From: Nemopilema nomurai
Taxonomy: Eukaryota > Cnidaria > Scyphozoa > Rhizostomeae > Rhizostomatidae
Assembly (NCBI GenBank): GCA_003864495.1
Contig: ML133460.1
Location: forward strand, 1,162,873-1,226,872
DNA: 64,000 nucleotides
Direction of reading: 5' to 3'
The notes beneath the pieces were generated by a model that ran no database searches, had not been told where the DNA came from, and worked only from the letters and a program-made list of their open reading frames with translations. Both the position numbers and the translations under genes were made by a program. How positions within the stretch are numbered: position 1 is the first letter of the stretch; the number at the start of each line of letters is the position of its first letter. Of the stretch, positions 28,101 to 41,200 are shown piece after piece.

Positions 28101-30671
28101 TCTACTTCCCTCTATTTATTTCTACTTTGTCTTAGAAATGTTATGCCAAACAAATTGGAGGGCCATGGACCTAGCCTGGACTTGGCTGGAATGAATATTT
28201 GTACCTTGTTTTGTCCTTCGACAAAATCTGTTGGGCCCATAACTCAAAACAATAGATGGCGCCAATGGTCGATTTCTAAAGCGATACTGTTTATAAACAC
28301 GAAATGTGTTTCGGCAGTGTTCTTTCATTCGCGCGACCAGCCTGTTTAAAATACACACTTCTTTTTATTGCTTCTACCAAAACAAACGGAATGAGCAAAT
28401 ACAAACAGAACCGCTGCGGTGATACTTTCGCTGCCTCAAAATTGGACGACGCGAAGGCGCAATCCTGTTTCTGATGATCCACTTGTGACTTTCTCTTGAT
28501 ACCAAAGTCAACCGGGCCTTTTGAAAACTGAGCAAATGTTTCCGCAGGCTTCCTTACAATGCAATTGCAATTTGTCAACAACATTAGGGGAAACGACTGT
28601 CAGCTTGAATCTCAAGAATTTAGTCAACTATTTGTTATTTGACGGAGATTTGGTGTAGCAGCAACGTTTTTAACTTCAAGTACTGATGGAACTTTTGAGA
28701 AATTGTACATCCTGTAGAGCATACGAGATGCTTTAATGAAGTCAAAATCATAAAATATAATTTGAAACCACAAAGAAAATTCATGCACCGACTTTAAGGA
28801 GCCTCAAAAGTTTGTTTCTATTGTGTGTGTCATTTGTGGGACAATTCTTTGTCGTTTAACTCGTTGTTTGTTGATATAAACTGTTTGTTAAATCTGTTCA
28901 ACCCTCTGCTTATAGTCTTCAGATACCAATTCTTGTAAACAAGAAAGCAGTAAACACAACAATATGACGTAAAGTAAAATTGAACATGCGAAGATTAACC
29001 TCGTTTTGATAGCAGTTTATCATTTTATAAACAAGGTTACATTCTGTTTGGTCTTTCGATTAAAGAAGTTTTTTGAACGTTATTTTGTGAGAAGTGGTTC
29101 ATGTGTCATGAACCTCAAATCAAATGATAAGAGCTATATTCAAACTGTGATTGCAGAGGCATCTCTGTGGTTGTGGGTGATTCAAACACCTCTAATTTGC
29201 CACAAAGAGTTTGAATAGCGTTGTTGCCAGTCAAAGGAACTGGTGAATCTCTAGTAAGGTGTAAACCTTTTCTTTAATGCACCAGTACGATCCGAAATTA
29301 GAGAAGAATTTACCCGTATTCGCCTTCATATTAAGTGAAGAGGTTACTTCCCTGACAAACAGAATCTGTGCTATTCATTATCTTATCTGGGAATAAAACT
29401 AGAAATTTTAAAAAGGAATTGACTCAGGGCAACAATTTTAATTTCATGTTCAATATATTCGCTCTCAAAATTCATAGATACAATAAAGGTCGTAAAATAC
29501 ATAAGTCTAAATTATCATAACTTTTTATCTATTTTCCCTGCATGTTGAATGATTCTTCCTGTGAGCTGTGTCCTTTTTATTTACCCTTCAAACGAGAGCT
29601 TGGTGTTTTTATATTAATGCTATGCTGCCAACCTGGAAATATCATAATGTCACGGACCGCACCTCGCCAATGAAAACTATTCAAAGTTAAATTTGTAGAC
29701 CCCAATGAGGAACTGCATTTTTGTTTTGAATTGTTCATGACAGAGAAATGTAAAATTAGCTATCAGCCCATAGGGCAACAAGCAGGAAAATTAGTTACAA
29801 ACAATGGATTGAGCTTCCGTTTTGAAAATAAAAAATCCGATTTGTGTTACCTAACGGGAAACAGGAATTTTTCTTAGCAGCTCATTCAGGTGAAATCAAT
29901 GCATTAGCAATCGTATATTCATTGTGAAATTACTGGAAACGTTTTTAATCTTTATAAAGCGCCTTCGATCGCTTTGATCAGCTGATTTGGAAGAAAGGTG
30001 GATCAAGATTAATTCTCACTGTCATACAATGCCTTATGACGTCACTGCTATTTATGTCCACCGGCACTTGAACTTCATTTGACATGAAGGACCAGCGTTG
30101 CCGCGTTTCGCCATAAAACGCAATCAAAGTAAGCGTGGATTATTTTATGCCCAGCTTCATCCGGCTGCCTCGGAAGGGCATCATCTCGAGGTTGGGTCTC
30201 CGTTTGCTGTTTTCAGATCGGTTGAATGCAGGGAAATGCGTCGAGGAACACGTGCGATTAACTACACAACTGGTAGCGGAAATATTAGGTGTTTTTCACA
30301 GGGCTCGATGTATTAGAGCCACTGGCACAATGTATTGTCCCACATCTGACAGATTGATCGATTAGCGATCTCCTCGCACCGTTTGAACAGCTCTGGTGAA
30401 GCATTTGCCAGGCTTAAGAGGAAACTGTTAATGTTTCTTTGTTTCACGATGCCACACTGACGTACACAAACCCTTTAGCCGTACAGCATAATAAAAGGTT
30501 TATGTTTTATGTGACAATAAGGAACTTGCGAGTGACAAGTTAATTCCAAGTTTAAGCATATAGAATAATAGTAGCTTTCTCTTATCTGAGTCGGAGATTC
30601 CCTGCTCTGCTCCTTATCCTGTAATCAAGGTGTCAGTATGTAAACAAAGGAACTGGGCATCAGAATCCGCG
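25195..30671. other. Intergenic region downstream of VIRMA
   Basis: The first part should be the VIRMA 3' UTR, but I saw no clear AATAAA near the stop. Frames here are at most about 100 codons and match nothing I recognise. A CCGCAG-rich patch lies at 26140-26165, and a GTGACGTCAT palindromic 10-mer (as ATGACGTCAC) at 30036. A weak membrane-protein-like stretch on the minus strand near 26310-26990 was not accepted as a gene. Confidence 0.5.
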
Positions 30672-31265
30672 TCAGAATCCGTCCTTGATGTCGTTCATGT
30701 TCGCCCCGCTCTGCAGCAATAGTTCCGCCGCCTCGAAGTGTCCGTACCTCGCTGCTACTTGTAACGCCGATTGCCCTTGCCATGTTTTCAGTTCCAACGA
30801 AGCGCCGTGGCGCAAAAGCAGTTCTATGCACTCAAGATTCCCCGTGGCGCACGCCTGGTGTAACGCCGATACTCCTGGCGGGCGCATGGCGTTGATTTCG
30901 ACTTTGCCGTTTTCGAGGATATTTTTCGCCGCTTTGATATCGTCCCTGGATATTGCAAAATGCAGAATGTCTTCCTCGGTTGCCGATGACTGACGAATTT
31001 TCATCCGCTTCGCCAGGGCTCTGGGCGAGTCATGGCAGTGTTCGTTTTCCTTTTCCAGCTTTTTCGCGTCTCTCCTCGCTTGGTCCTTCTTTGAGAAGCA
31101 TTCCTTCCATATTTTCTTCAACGACTCGGCGATCGATTTATTCTCCGCTTGGTTGTTGCCCATCTTCAGCGTAGCTGGTACCGTCTGCCGGCGCTGTAGA
31201 TACCGCTGACTAGTGATGTAGGCTGCGTAATCAGCATCCTCGTTCGCCAATGTACTCTCCATCAT
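30672..31265 (-). CDS. Small ankyrin-repeat protein, intronless (197 aa)
   Basis: An open frame of 197 codons from ATGATG at 31265. Residues 1-95 are charged and low in recognisable structure, with a basic, Lys/Glu-rich stretch at 48-75 that could form a helix. Three ankyrin repeats follow, at about 98-126, 131-159 and 164-192. The second and third carry classical cores (SALHQACATGNLECIELLL; SALQVAARYGHFEAAELLL). Ankyrin repeats bind protein partners; no catalytic role is expected. The size and C-terminal three-repeat layout recall small adaptors such as PPP1R27 and NRARP, but I do not assign orthology. The gene is intronless between two very intron-rich genes, so it may be a retrocopy or a naturally single-exon gene. 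A further 3' exon cannot be excluded, because the frame stops soon after the third repeat. Confidence 0.72.
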   Translation of the reverse strand: MMESTLANEDADYAAYITSQRYLQRRQTVPATLKMGNNQAENKSIAESLKKIWKECFSKKDQARRDAKKLEKENEHCHDSPRALAKRMKIRQSSATEEDILHFAISRDDIKAAKNILENGKVEINAMRPPGVSALHQACATGNLECIELLLRHGASLELKTWQGQSALQVAARYGHFEAAELLLQSGANMNDIKDGF

Positions 31266-31392
31266 CCCTCTAATTCACCAACTCTCCAAGCAACTTCTTT
31301 CCTACCAATCCAGGGTGTGAAGTGCAGTGCTTGAAACAGGGAGCGCGCAAATACCCACAAGTGCACAAGTATCCAAGTTTCTTTCGAGCAAT

Positions 31393-31400
31393 TTTATATA
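31393..31400 (-). promoter_or_regulatory. Candidate TATA box for the ankyrin gene
   Basis: TATATAAA reads on the minus strand about 130 bases upstream of the ankyrin gene ATG. In AT-rich DNA such matches are common, so this is only a candidate. Confidence 0.25.
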
Positions 31401-34400
31401 ATGCGTATTTTCTAACCAGCGATCCTCGGGCGTAGCATTCTCGACTAACGAGTTGTTGCAGTGAGCGCTTTAAATATATGCGAATCCAAACCACTGCGTC
31501 AGTGCGCAACAAAAGGAGGATATGTTTGATTACGGATAACACGAGTGTATACGAGCCCACAGGTTAATTCTGGTCTTATTGAGGGAGGCGGTCTCATCCA
31601 GCCCCAGCCCCATGGCCGTCTAGAACCTTTGCTAATGAAAGCGAATTGCACCCATAGTTGACAGAATAATACAACTCAATGCATTTCAGGTCGATGCCGG
31701 ATTTAGCAACAGAGATGGGAATACGGATCGGGCATTCCGACACACAAAGAGTGTGTTGGCTTAAAGTAAACTCGTATTAATGGTCTTAAATGACGAATGA
31801 TATTACTGCACAATGGATGGTAACTCCACTATCATTGCTGTGGCTTCTGAGATGGATGGGTGCGCGACACGGCTCTGTGCCATTCTGTGGTCAAGTGCGT
31901 CAGCAATGCTTCCATGTCGCAATTTTCCACATATGTTGAAGCTGTGTTATCTGTGAGGTCACTTAGACCAATTGAAATAGTGGCTATTTGCAGCTCATAT
32001 GCTTAGTTCAGTGTTCTTTTCATATAAATGACAACTTCCATCTTGCCATGTGACCACTTGTTCTGACGTGTGAACTTTACAAAAAGCCCCTATGTCTTCT
32101 CTGGCAGCCTTGAATTTAGTGGGCTTGAGGCCTTTACCAACAAACCAGCCTACGCAACACTTAACTCAACCTTACCACATCTTCGCGTCGCATTTCCCAC
32201 TTTCTTTCTCTCTGAGAAAGGCTGTTCATTTCACATACACAATGTGGGGGAGGTAGATTATATCCAATTTTCAGGACATTTTTGTCGCCGATATTAAATC
32301 CTTAATTACGTTTTTTAATTGAAAGCATAATGAAATTCTCTCCCCAAAATCTAATCGAATATTTTTGTCAGTGGGGCAATTTACTAGTTTGTAGCACAGA
32401 TGATACAAGTGGTGGGTCCGGTGGCAATGAAATCTTTTTAGCAACAAACCGAGAAAGTATGATTGAGGCACTCTAAGGCCTAACTGTATCTTCTTCACAA
32501 AGAAGCACTTCTCTTCACCTTCTAGCCAGACACAAGCGCCTGTGGGTGTTCGCTACGAGCTTTGTCTTACTCTTCAAGTGTGCTTGGAGAAAGGGATCTA
32601 CAAGATTGCTTCGACAAAGGTCATTGCCAGTCAGCTGGAACAGGGACAATTTGATGGCATCAAGGCATAAGGAAGCTGATACTTGTTACAGCAATATAAA
32701 GGGAATTTCGTTCTGCTTCCGTCGACGAAGAGATTTCAATGGCTTGTTTAGGCCCACGAATTCCCCGGGCAGGATACTGCATCATTCACTGCACGAAGCA
32801 ACTGGGTACATTACAGCCAAGTCTGGTGGTAAACAAGAGGGTGCTGTGGCTTGGTAAATCTTTGCATATCATTCTGTTTGTCTTCACCCACGGCCAACGT
32901 CATCGTGTGCGGATTCCTGATCTCTCTTGACCGTCTTTTCTGACAGATTAATCCAAAGATCCCAGCAACATATGCTTCATGAGGACATTTATACAGCCCT
33001 CTTTGCCCTCCTTTCTTCTACGAGCAATCGAACGTGATCTATTTTTGCTGTCAAAAACAGATATTGTTTTGATGACGTAAAATAGATCAATGAAAATGGT
33101 GGTCATTTTACCACATAAAAATAGCATTATGAGCATCCAAAACTATAGCGAGGAGATTCTTCAGGCAGTCGTTTCGTGTTGAATTCCCTTATTTTAATCA
33201 CTGGTACTCATCATACGAATCATACGAGGGTTGGCCTTATTTTGCAAAAACCCAAGTGACCCGGACTTAGCCCCAGAAGGGTATCAAAAACCCAGCTTAG
33301 AGGAAATTGACGCTTTATAGCCTCGATGTGGTTGCGGTTTCCCGGAGACACTCAAGTGAGTATTAGGGAGCGCAGTCTGCCCCGGGGCATTGTCTCGCCT
33401 TCTCTTATCGCCCTGTCTGTCTCTAGTTTCGCCTCATCAATCAACTTAGCTTCGGTAGTGAATACCCACTCTTTTCCTGAAAGGTAATTCAGTGCTTTAA
33501 GCTGAAAAGACGAAAGTTGCTGTACTATCGATTGAGCCCAAAACAGCAGAAACCTTTGACAAAATTTTTTTAGCAGAACTAATGCTACCCGTGTTACAAA
33601 AACATTGTTAAAAATTATTTCAATCCTTAAGATATGTGGTCAGTTAAAGTTTTGTAAACCTATTCAAAAGTCCTGTCAACAAATTCTGTCAAAAAGATCT
33701 CAAACTTGTAGTATTTTAGCAAATTTTCTCCAAGCTTCAGTTATGCCTTCCTAAGTCCTCCTTTGCGGAAACTGATGTCGAAATGGGCGCGCCGTTAATA
33801 GGGTTAGCAGGGTGGGGCAGCGTTCTTTTGGGATCAACACTACACGAACAAAGCGACAGTATCTGGAATTAATCTCATCATTTCAAGGGCGTCGCTCAGC
33901 GTTATCAGCCCTTTTTGATTCGTTATTAACTTCTAGGCATCAGCCAATCAAAAGGCTTTGCGAGCTTATCGTGCCGTAGTAGGTCGTTTGGTACTGGTGT
34001 TTAAATCTGTACGTCAGACCGAGGCTATCTAGGCCATTAGGAATCCAACAGTACACACGTTTCTAGCAATAGCAACTCTTTTGAATTATACTGAGCGACT
34101 CGGCTCACTGTTTCCCATAAATCTTTTCAAATGTATATTTGCATGTTTTCTTTTGGGTGCTGGTATTCATTTGAAGACAAGAAAGTCATCGGCTATTAGA
34201 TTCGCTGATCGTGGAAGGACCAGCCCGACGCAGAAGAAGAACTTTCTCATATAAATTTTGTCATCAAAAGTTCAATCATTGCTCAACAAAGATTGCTCAT
34301 ACTTGGAAATAAGTTTTTTGAATTTTTGTTGTTGTTTTTGAGGTGCATCTATCGGCCGTTCCCGTATAGTCGTAGATATTTTTGATTAATTGTTAGGTTT

Positions 34401-37400
34401 TATTAATATTATCAAGCTTTTTTAGTTTAAATTTGTTTTGGCTGTACAAATAGTTATTGCAGAAGCATGCGTGCTGGGTAGCTTTGATGGGTGTCACGGA
34501 ACTCTTCTTTCAGTCATTCGTTTCCTCGGTACCAGTCAGTCATTGTGTGTTTCCTGCAAGCAATTCATTCCATTTTTGTGGCAGAAGCGTGGGGTAGATT
34601 TTGTTCTAAGAGACGGATACTTTTCTAAATATCATCATCTGTCAGAACTTTGAACTTCCAATGATATTTAGCCTTCTGATGATTGCTGACCACTTTTACT
34701 CGCAGAAATATTATGTTTTTCAAGGCATAGCCCTGTTTTTCTTTATTGCTTCGATTATGTTGGATAATGATGTCGACCAGCTGTGAAATTTAGGTATACA
34801 AGGTTTCGAAGTTTTGTGAGGGTACTCTGTGGTTATACCCACGAGGCAGAGAAGAAAAAGACCTCACGATTTATTTAGACGTAGCTGTTATAAAGCACTG
34901 GGTGCCCAGAAGATGGCGGAAAGTAGTGGAAACTGTAATTGTGTGGGTTTAGGCCTATGGAGCAAGCTCAATTTCTAGTGCAGCTCAAGAAAGGTCTTCA
35001 CGAGTAGCATGGGGAGGTCATCGCAAATATCAGTAAAGAGACAAAGTTAATTGACACCGTAATCCTGCTCTAGGAATATACGGCCAATCCAGTATAGCAC
35101 TTGAATCCCTTGTAATTGATTGGTCTTAACCTTATGATAAATATACATTTCCCATAGAGCTAAATTGACAAGGGATCGGGCACTCAAGGGGACTTGTTTA
35201 AGCACGATACAATTAATACTAGCTATCGCCCTTAGGCCGACCTGCCGCTTCTCTAGCCGCGTGGCCCATGGCCGACATATGCATACATGGAAATAGATAC
35301 AAACACACAAAACATGGCAAATTGTCGTTTCTGCATTTAGGAGCATGCAAGCCTGGTGAACAGTGAAGCGGCATAAAGCTAAATTCAGTTTGATTTAGGG
35401 TGATTGTTTTTCTCGGATTACCACACAAAAATAGTTCGACTTCAAATGTAAATTTAGCTTATATTATATGAATCCTACCACTGTGTTGTGTCTTGTGAAA
35501 ATGATGAAAGAGCTGTAACCAACGCCATGGCATTTTTGTTTTTGCTACACCAATCTTCTCCACTCGCGTGGAGCTCTAGTACAAATACAAATTAATCTTC
35601 TATGTCTTCTTCGATATACATGTTTATATGATGTTATTTATCCATGACATTTTTTAAATCTGCATTGTATCGGACAAACGACAAGAAGATTCGACTGTTT
35701 TCTTAAATAAATATCTTTCTCATTTCGATATGCAGAAGCATTTCTTTTATTACAACTTTTACGCTTAAATCTTGCTTGTTGGCCCTCAAAGGCAATTCTC
35801 AATTTTTTCTTCTGAGTCTTGACACCTTTGATGACTGTCATTTTCAACGCATGATGATTATTATTGAAGATTTCTTATCAACAACGTGCGATCTTACACC
35901 AACAATCTTTTACCACGCATCTTAACATTTCATCTCATTTCTGCCCACCCCTAATCCGAAACAAGAGACAAAACTTCTATTCTACACAAAGATAATGTAC
36001 GTCATTACTTGTTTTCATGTCTCCTAATTGAAAACACAAACACGGTATTCTCGCAAGTTTCTATTCGGAACCCGATAATGATAGCTAAGCACGCTTTATG
36101 CTTGCAAATAAACAGCCTAATACCAAAATAGGCTGGGAATGCGCGCTCAGAATCAAATGCCTTGACAGAATGCAACTGTTTACGTAGGCAAGCCACCCTT
36201 GCCGTTCCTGTTTCTGACTTCCACATTGTGTGGCTTCTCTGACTTCCACATTTAATCCTTGAAGCGCTTCTGCTCTACTCATGAGAACTTTCAATCGTTT
36301 CAGCTTTTCTTATATCCGGTCTGTGTGTTGCGTGATGCTGTCTCTTTGTTGACCTTTTCACCATTTCAAACGGTGACGTTTCTAAATTTTGAATGATAGT
36401 TAAATATATAGGTGTTTCGTTAATCTTTAGTTTCGTTGATCTTAAGTACTTTGCTAGAGGCAAATGTCGAGTATAGAAATAATTTCTTTAAACTGCATTT
36501 TAAACATCCAAAGATAATTCAGTTTTCAATTTAGAAAAAGTTTTGGTTGCAAAAAGTGGTAATTCTCAGGGACACCAGAGAGAGACAGCATCTATTGCTG
36601 CAACACCTCTAGATTATATATACCTTATTATCGCCAGGGTCGTGATGTAATACTAGCCATTCTCTATTGCTCGAAGCTTATTGCGAATACACTTATAGTT
36701 CCACGCAGTTTCGTGTCAGACTACAACTTCGGTACTTTTGCTGCAAGCGTGTTCTATGCCACGTTTCTTGCACCGACGATGGGTTTGTGCATCACATAAT
36801 CTAGAAGCAAAGATGAACAATACCTATCTATCTGAGTCTATCTGGAAGTCAAGCAATGCATGGATCAAGTATCAATTTTTCATCAGCTCTCCGAAATACG
36901 TGAATCGTATGCCAAGAGTGAACTCAGAACATACAGTGGAATAACATAGACATGCGCAGAAAAGCTGACCTTGGACTTCTTGTACCCGATAATGTTTGTT
37001 TTCAAAAGAATAAACTGATTTCAGTTGAACTTTCTGTATAAACATGGCTGTTTTCTGTGCAATGTTATCAAAGAAGCAGTCATACCATTACCTTGAGGTC
37101 ATTAACCAATACATGCGTACATGCAATGGCAAACTAGACCCAAAATTGAGCTATGAATTGAGCATGCGCAGAATTCTCAGCAACAATAAGGTCAAAATTC
37201 CTGAATACTTTATCTTCAGTGCTTTTTAAAGTAGACAACAATTTTTACCGAGCTGTATGCCATAGAGTGTATTGAAGATGTTCAGTGTTTTGCAACATGG
37301 CTGATATTTGATGAGCAAATTGGGTCATTGACCATGTTACTGAATAATTTCCTTCATTATTACAGTCGTTTCGCAGCCAAAAAGGAGAAATCTGCATTGC

Positions 37401-38130
37401 TGGAAAGGATGAACTTAGTAAAGGGTTGCGTTCATCACCCTCTGTTGACCAGGTTGCGTTAACAGTTTTTGCAAATTAATACATGCAAAAATGCCCCGAA
37501 AATTTCGCAAAAGTTTTCCTTCTGTCTATTTTGTGTTTTTAGTGGACCTGCAAGTCAATAAAAGCGACCAATCATCGAAGGCCATCTACAGATCTAGAAA
37601 GCTGGGACAATTTGTATCTCCTATTTTCAATAAAAAATTGTATATTCCATCAGCTTATACCTTTATTTTCCAGGTAAACAATTTTTGAGGTAATGACTGC
37701 CTGATGGGTTGCATTCCCAACTGGAGAAAACCTTAAAAATGTCATATAACAATTTCTCCCAGGGCAGCAAAAACATCCAGGGACCATTTGTCACGCAAAA
37801 TTCTCTAGGTTTGGTTGACCACTGAAAATTTCTTCCATGGCTCTACGCTATTCACCCTTAGCAAGAAAGGGGGCAGCCCAAATATGCAATTTTGACATTC
37901 AGATGATAAGTAACACGTGATTGTAAACAGTTCTGTTTTAACGTTCTATTCATAACTGCCCGATTTGCCCAAATTACTATTACTAATAATTTTCTAGGAT
38001 CACATCTATTCTCCGTGCCAAATGCCTTTCAAAGGAAATACGTTACGACAGGCATTTGAAAAGAGCCCGCCTCCCAGTATTTGAAATGAACACGCGCCCT
38101 CAACTGCATTTTTAATGAGACAAAGGCGAG

Positions 38131-38139
38131 CATGCGCAG
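38131..38139 (+). promoter_or_regulatory. Candidate NRF1-type site upstream of TOP1
   Basis: CATGCGCAG lies about 150 bases upstream of the proposed TOP1 start codon. The same 9-mer also occurs near 36952 and 37163. TGCGCA cores are bound by NRF1 in animals and are common in housekeeping promoters. Its use here is inferred. Confidence 0.3.
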
Positions 38140-38289
38140 TGGCTGATTTGCAAACTTATCCTCCAAGACGTTCTTTCACCATTTGCCTTTGTCTGAGGAA
38201 GTCAGGCTTGGACTTAGAAAATTTTCTTCGCGTCGACACTTAGTTTCTGAGCGAACACAGCTTCTGGAGGAGAGAACACATTGCCAAAA

Positions 38290-41200
38290 ATGAATGGGGA
38301 CTATGGAGGAAGCTTTGAGCATAAAATGGCGGTAATTTTTTTGTTGATTGCCGTTGTTTTATGTGTCTTCCAGTTACTGTCTAGGCCATTTTTTCTTCGT
38401 TTCGACTTATTTTCAGCAACGTTATCCAGTTTTCTCAGGAGGTTTTCTTGGATTGGGCTGTCATGTTTCAGTTTCCTCAACCTGATCGCAAGCCTATCTT
38501 TCGACGCAGTTTTTTAAATGAAATAAATAGAAGTGATGAGGATATTTCGAGTGCATCTGCTGAAATCAAGCCAACAAGATTAGTTTTCAAATTCTTTAGG
38601 AATCTCCGCGCTTCTCCTTATGTCCCGACGCCATTTTTCTAAAAAGACAGTTAGCGAGGGAGTACTAGGTCTATCTTGAAGTAAAATTTTTTTATTTTTA
38701 TTTTTCGTGATAAATAGTTTCTTTTTAAAGACAAATAATCGTTGAATCTCAACTAACTTCAATTTCATCTTCGGATATATAGTGTGCCACCCCCATGACA
38801 TAAAGAAATTTGTTCCACACACCCGAAACAAATTTTACAACATGTACTATTCCTTTCTTAGGCTGAGAATGGACTGAAGAGAAAGATAGACGATAAAAAT
38901 CACAAGGTTAGAACTTTTAATATCTCTCAACTTGAGAAACTTCTTATAATATGTTGTCTGAAAGCTATCCGTACTGATTTGCTGTTTCTTCTTATTTAGG
39001 CCAGTGGTCATTCAAAGAAAGCCGGTCACTCAGACACTAGGGAAGCGAGCGGTAGTGTTTTTCAAATAATTTTCTACCGAAAGTCTAGGTGTTTAGGTTT
39101 CTCTCACACATCCCAAGACAAATCATTTCCCTGATATATAGATTTATTTTAGGGATGACACGATCCTTCATTGTCAGTTTTATTGTTAGATCAAAAGGGC
39201 CTAAATCTTTTTGCTTCCAGGGTCGAATAAGCTTTAGGAGCGGTAAAAGGTTGCTTAAAAGTAGCTTATTTTATGTGATGAAATGTAAAATTTGTATACA
39301 GTGGCTGTTACTAAGCCTGTCAGTGGAACGATCTCTGCAGATGTTTATTAATATTTTGCCCTAAACTCTCAAGCCTGTTTAATGTATGTTAATTCATGCA
39401 GGAAGTGAAAACTATTGCAAAGGAAAGCCCCTTATTGCACGGGAAACCCCAATTAAATGAACGGGGAAGTGATTATGTATATACTGCCAATAATTTGCCC
39501 CCTGTTTTGACTTAATTAAAATAGATTGGTTATTTTAGAATGAATAAAACCCATCCAATTATTACAAGCCTTAGAACTTTAGATAGCCAAGACTTTTTAT
39601 CAATGGAGAACAACTCTGCTTCAATTAGATTTGTTCCAGTTTAGCTAATTAAATTTATTTTTGAGTGGAATTGGAAGATCTAATCAATACTTTCTCTTTC
39701 TGAATAGCACCAAAAAAGATTAAAGTTGATGGACATGTAGTCAAATCACCTCAGGTTGGTTTCCTGTTTTAATGCTTTTTTGTACTTTCCTGTGTGATTT
39801 TGAAAAATTACAGTTTGTAAAAACCATCGATGGCACCATACTTTTCTAGACTATAATTGATATTCTAGAATGAAAGTTAAATAAGGTAGATAGCAATTGC
39901 AAACATCTTTAGAATGAGATGGATCCAAAATATGATTGATGTAGGTCTGTGATTGATAATATTTTGTAACACTTGGTCATGATATTTGCCAATTCTTGAA
40001 ATAGCTTAGCTAGATTTGCTAAAATTCTTGTCTTTACTAATTAGCTCAATCATTTTTTGCAGAAAAACTCTGCTGATGGGTATGTTATATATATACAGAT
40101 TACTTTAAAAAATATATGTTTTTTCATCCTGTTATATTGGTAAGGTGATATATTTCATAAACAAGGAAGGATAAATTGCTGAAAAAGGTATTTATGGTAA
40201 AGAAGCAATAAGTAAAAAAATGCTAGAAATATGTGTATGTATGCACTACTGTAAGAAATCAATCACATGTTAAGGTATTCAGTGATTTTGCATTTTCAAA
40301 ATCTCCAATTAAGTCAAATCAAACTTTTCAAACCTCACAGAAAAAGAAAGGCCACTAAGCTTTTCTAACAAAAAAGTCATTGGGGTCACATGACTCATAT
40401 GCAATTCCAAAATCATGCTCTACACAAACCTCTTTGCTCAATCCATTTACACATAATATTTGATGACAGAAATACTCATTCTAGAGCTGTTAGGGCCAAA
40501 AAGGAGAGGACTCCCAACAGCACAAAAGGAGCCCCTAACAGTGCACACAAAAGCGCCCTGAATACCCCCAGTGCTTTGAATTCTTTGCACACACCAACAA
40601 AGGTCAAGAAAGAGCCAATCAGCCCCATGAAATCTAGCAAAGAAGGTGTGAAGATACCAAAGCCTGTAAGAAATTCATCAATTTTTATGTATATATCAAA
40701 GAGTTGTGTAATATTTTGTGGCAACATGTATGCAGAAATAGGTGTGATATTTTGAAATACATAATATTTTCAACAAAAACAGTTGTCAACAATCACAGTC
40801 CATGTATATGTCTTGTGGTGGTGTTGTAGACAGCTTGAAATATAAATTTTCTGAAAACTGATTCTGCGAGCACTTTTTGGTTGAGACATTTTTGTCTTTT
40901 AAAAGTTATATTTATCATGGCACTTTCTTTTATGCTTTTAAAGTAGAAGGTTTTGTGGGCAATCTATTTGGTGCTATTTCAGTTTAGACTATTTAACATT
41001 ATACATCCATCATTAGATACCAATTATAAAGCGTGAAGAAGATGATGATGATGATGTCCCCCTGGTGAGTCTAACCATCATTTCGTAACTTCTTATGGTA
41101 AATTCTCTTATTTTTCTAAAGGTGCTTGTCTTATTTACAACTGTCCAGTTTCCTCTACTTTTTATTTTTTCAGTTGAGGTAGAAGGTGTTTCTGTGAAAG

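Larger units (their letters stand above)
31266..38289. other. Intergenic region between the ankyrin gene and TOP1
   Basis: No gene was recognised in about 7 kb. One stretch at 32526-32670 (plus) follows a good acceptor and reads about 47 residues to a stop; it could be a terminal exon of something unrecognised. The last part should hold the TOP1 promoter and 5' UTR. Confidence 0.5.

Noticed and set aside
30685..31174. Plus-strand open frames over the ankyrin gene
   Set aside because: Antisense shadows of the ankyrin coding frame.
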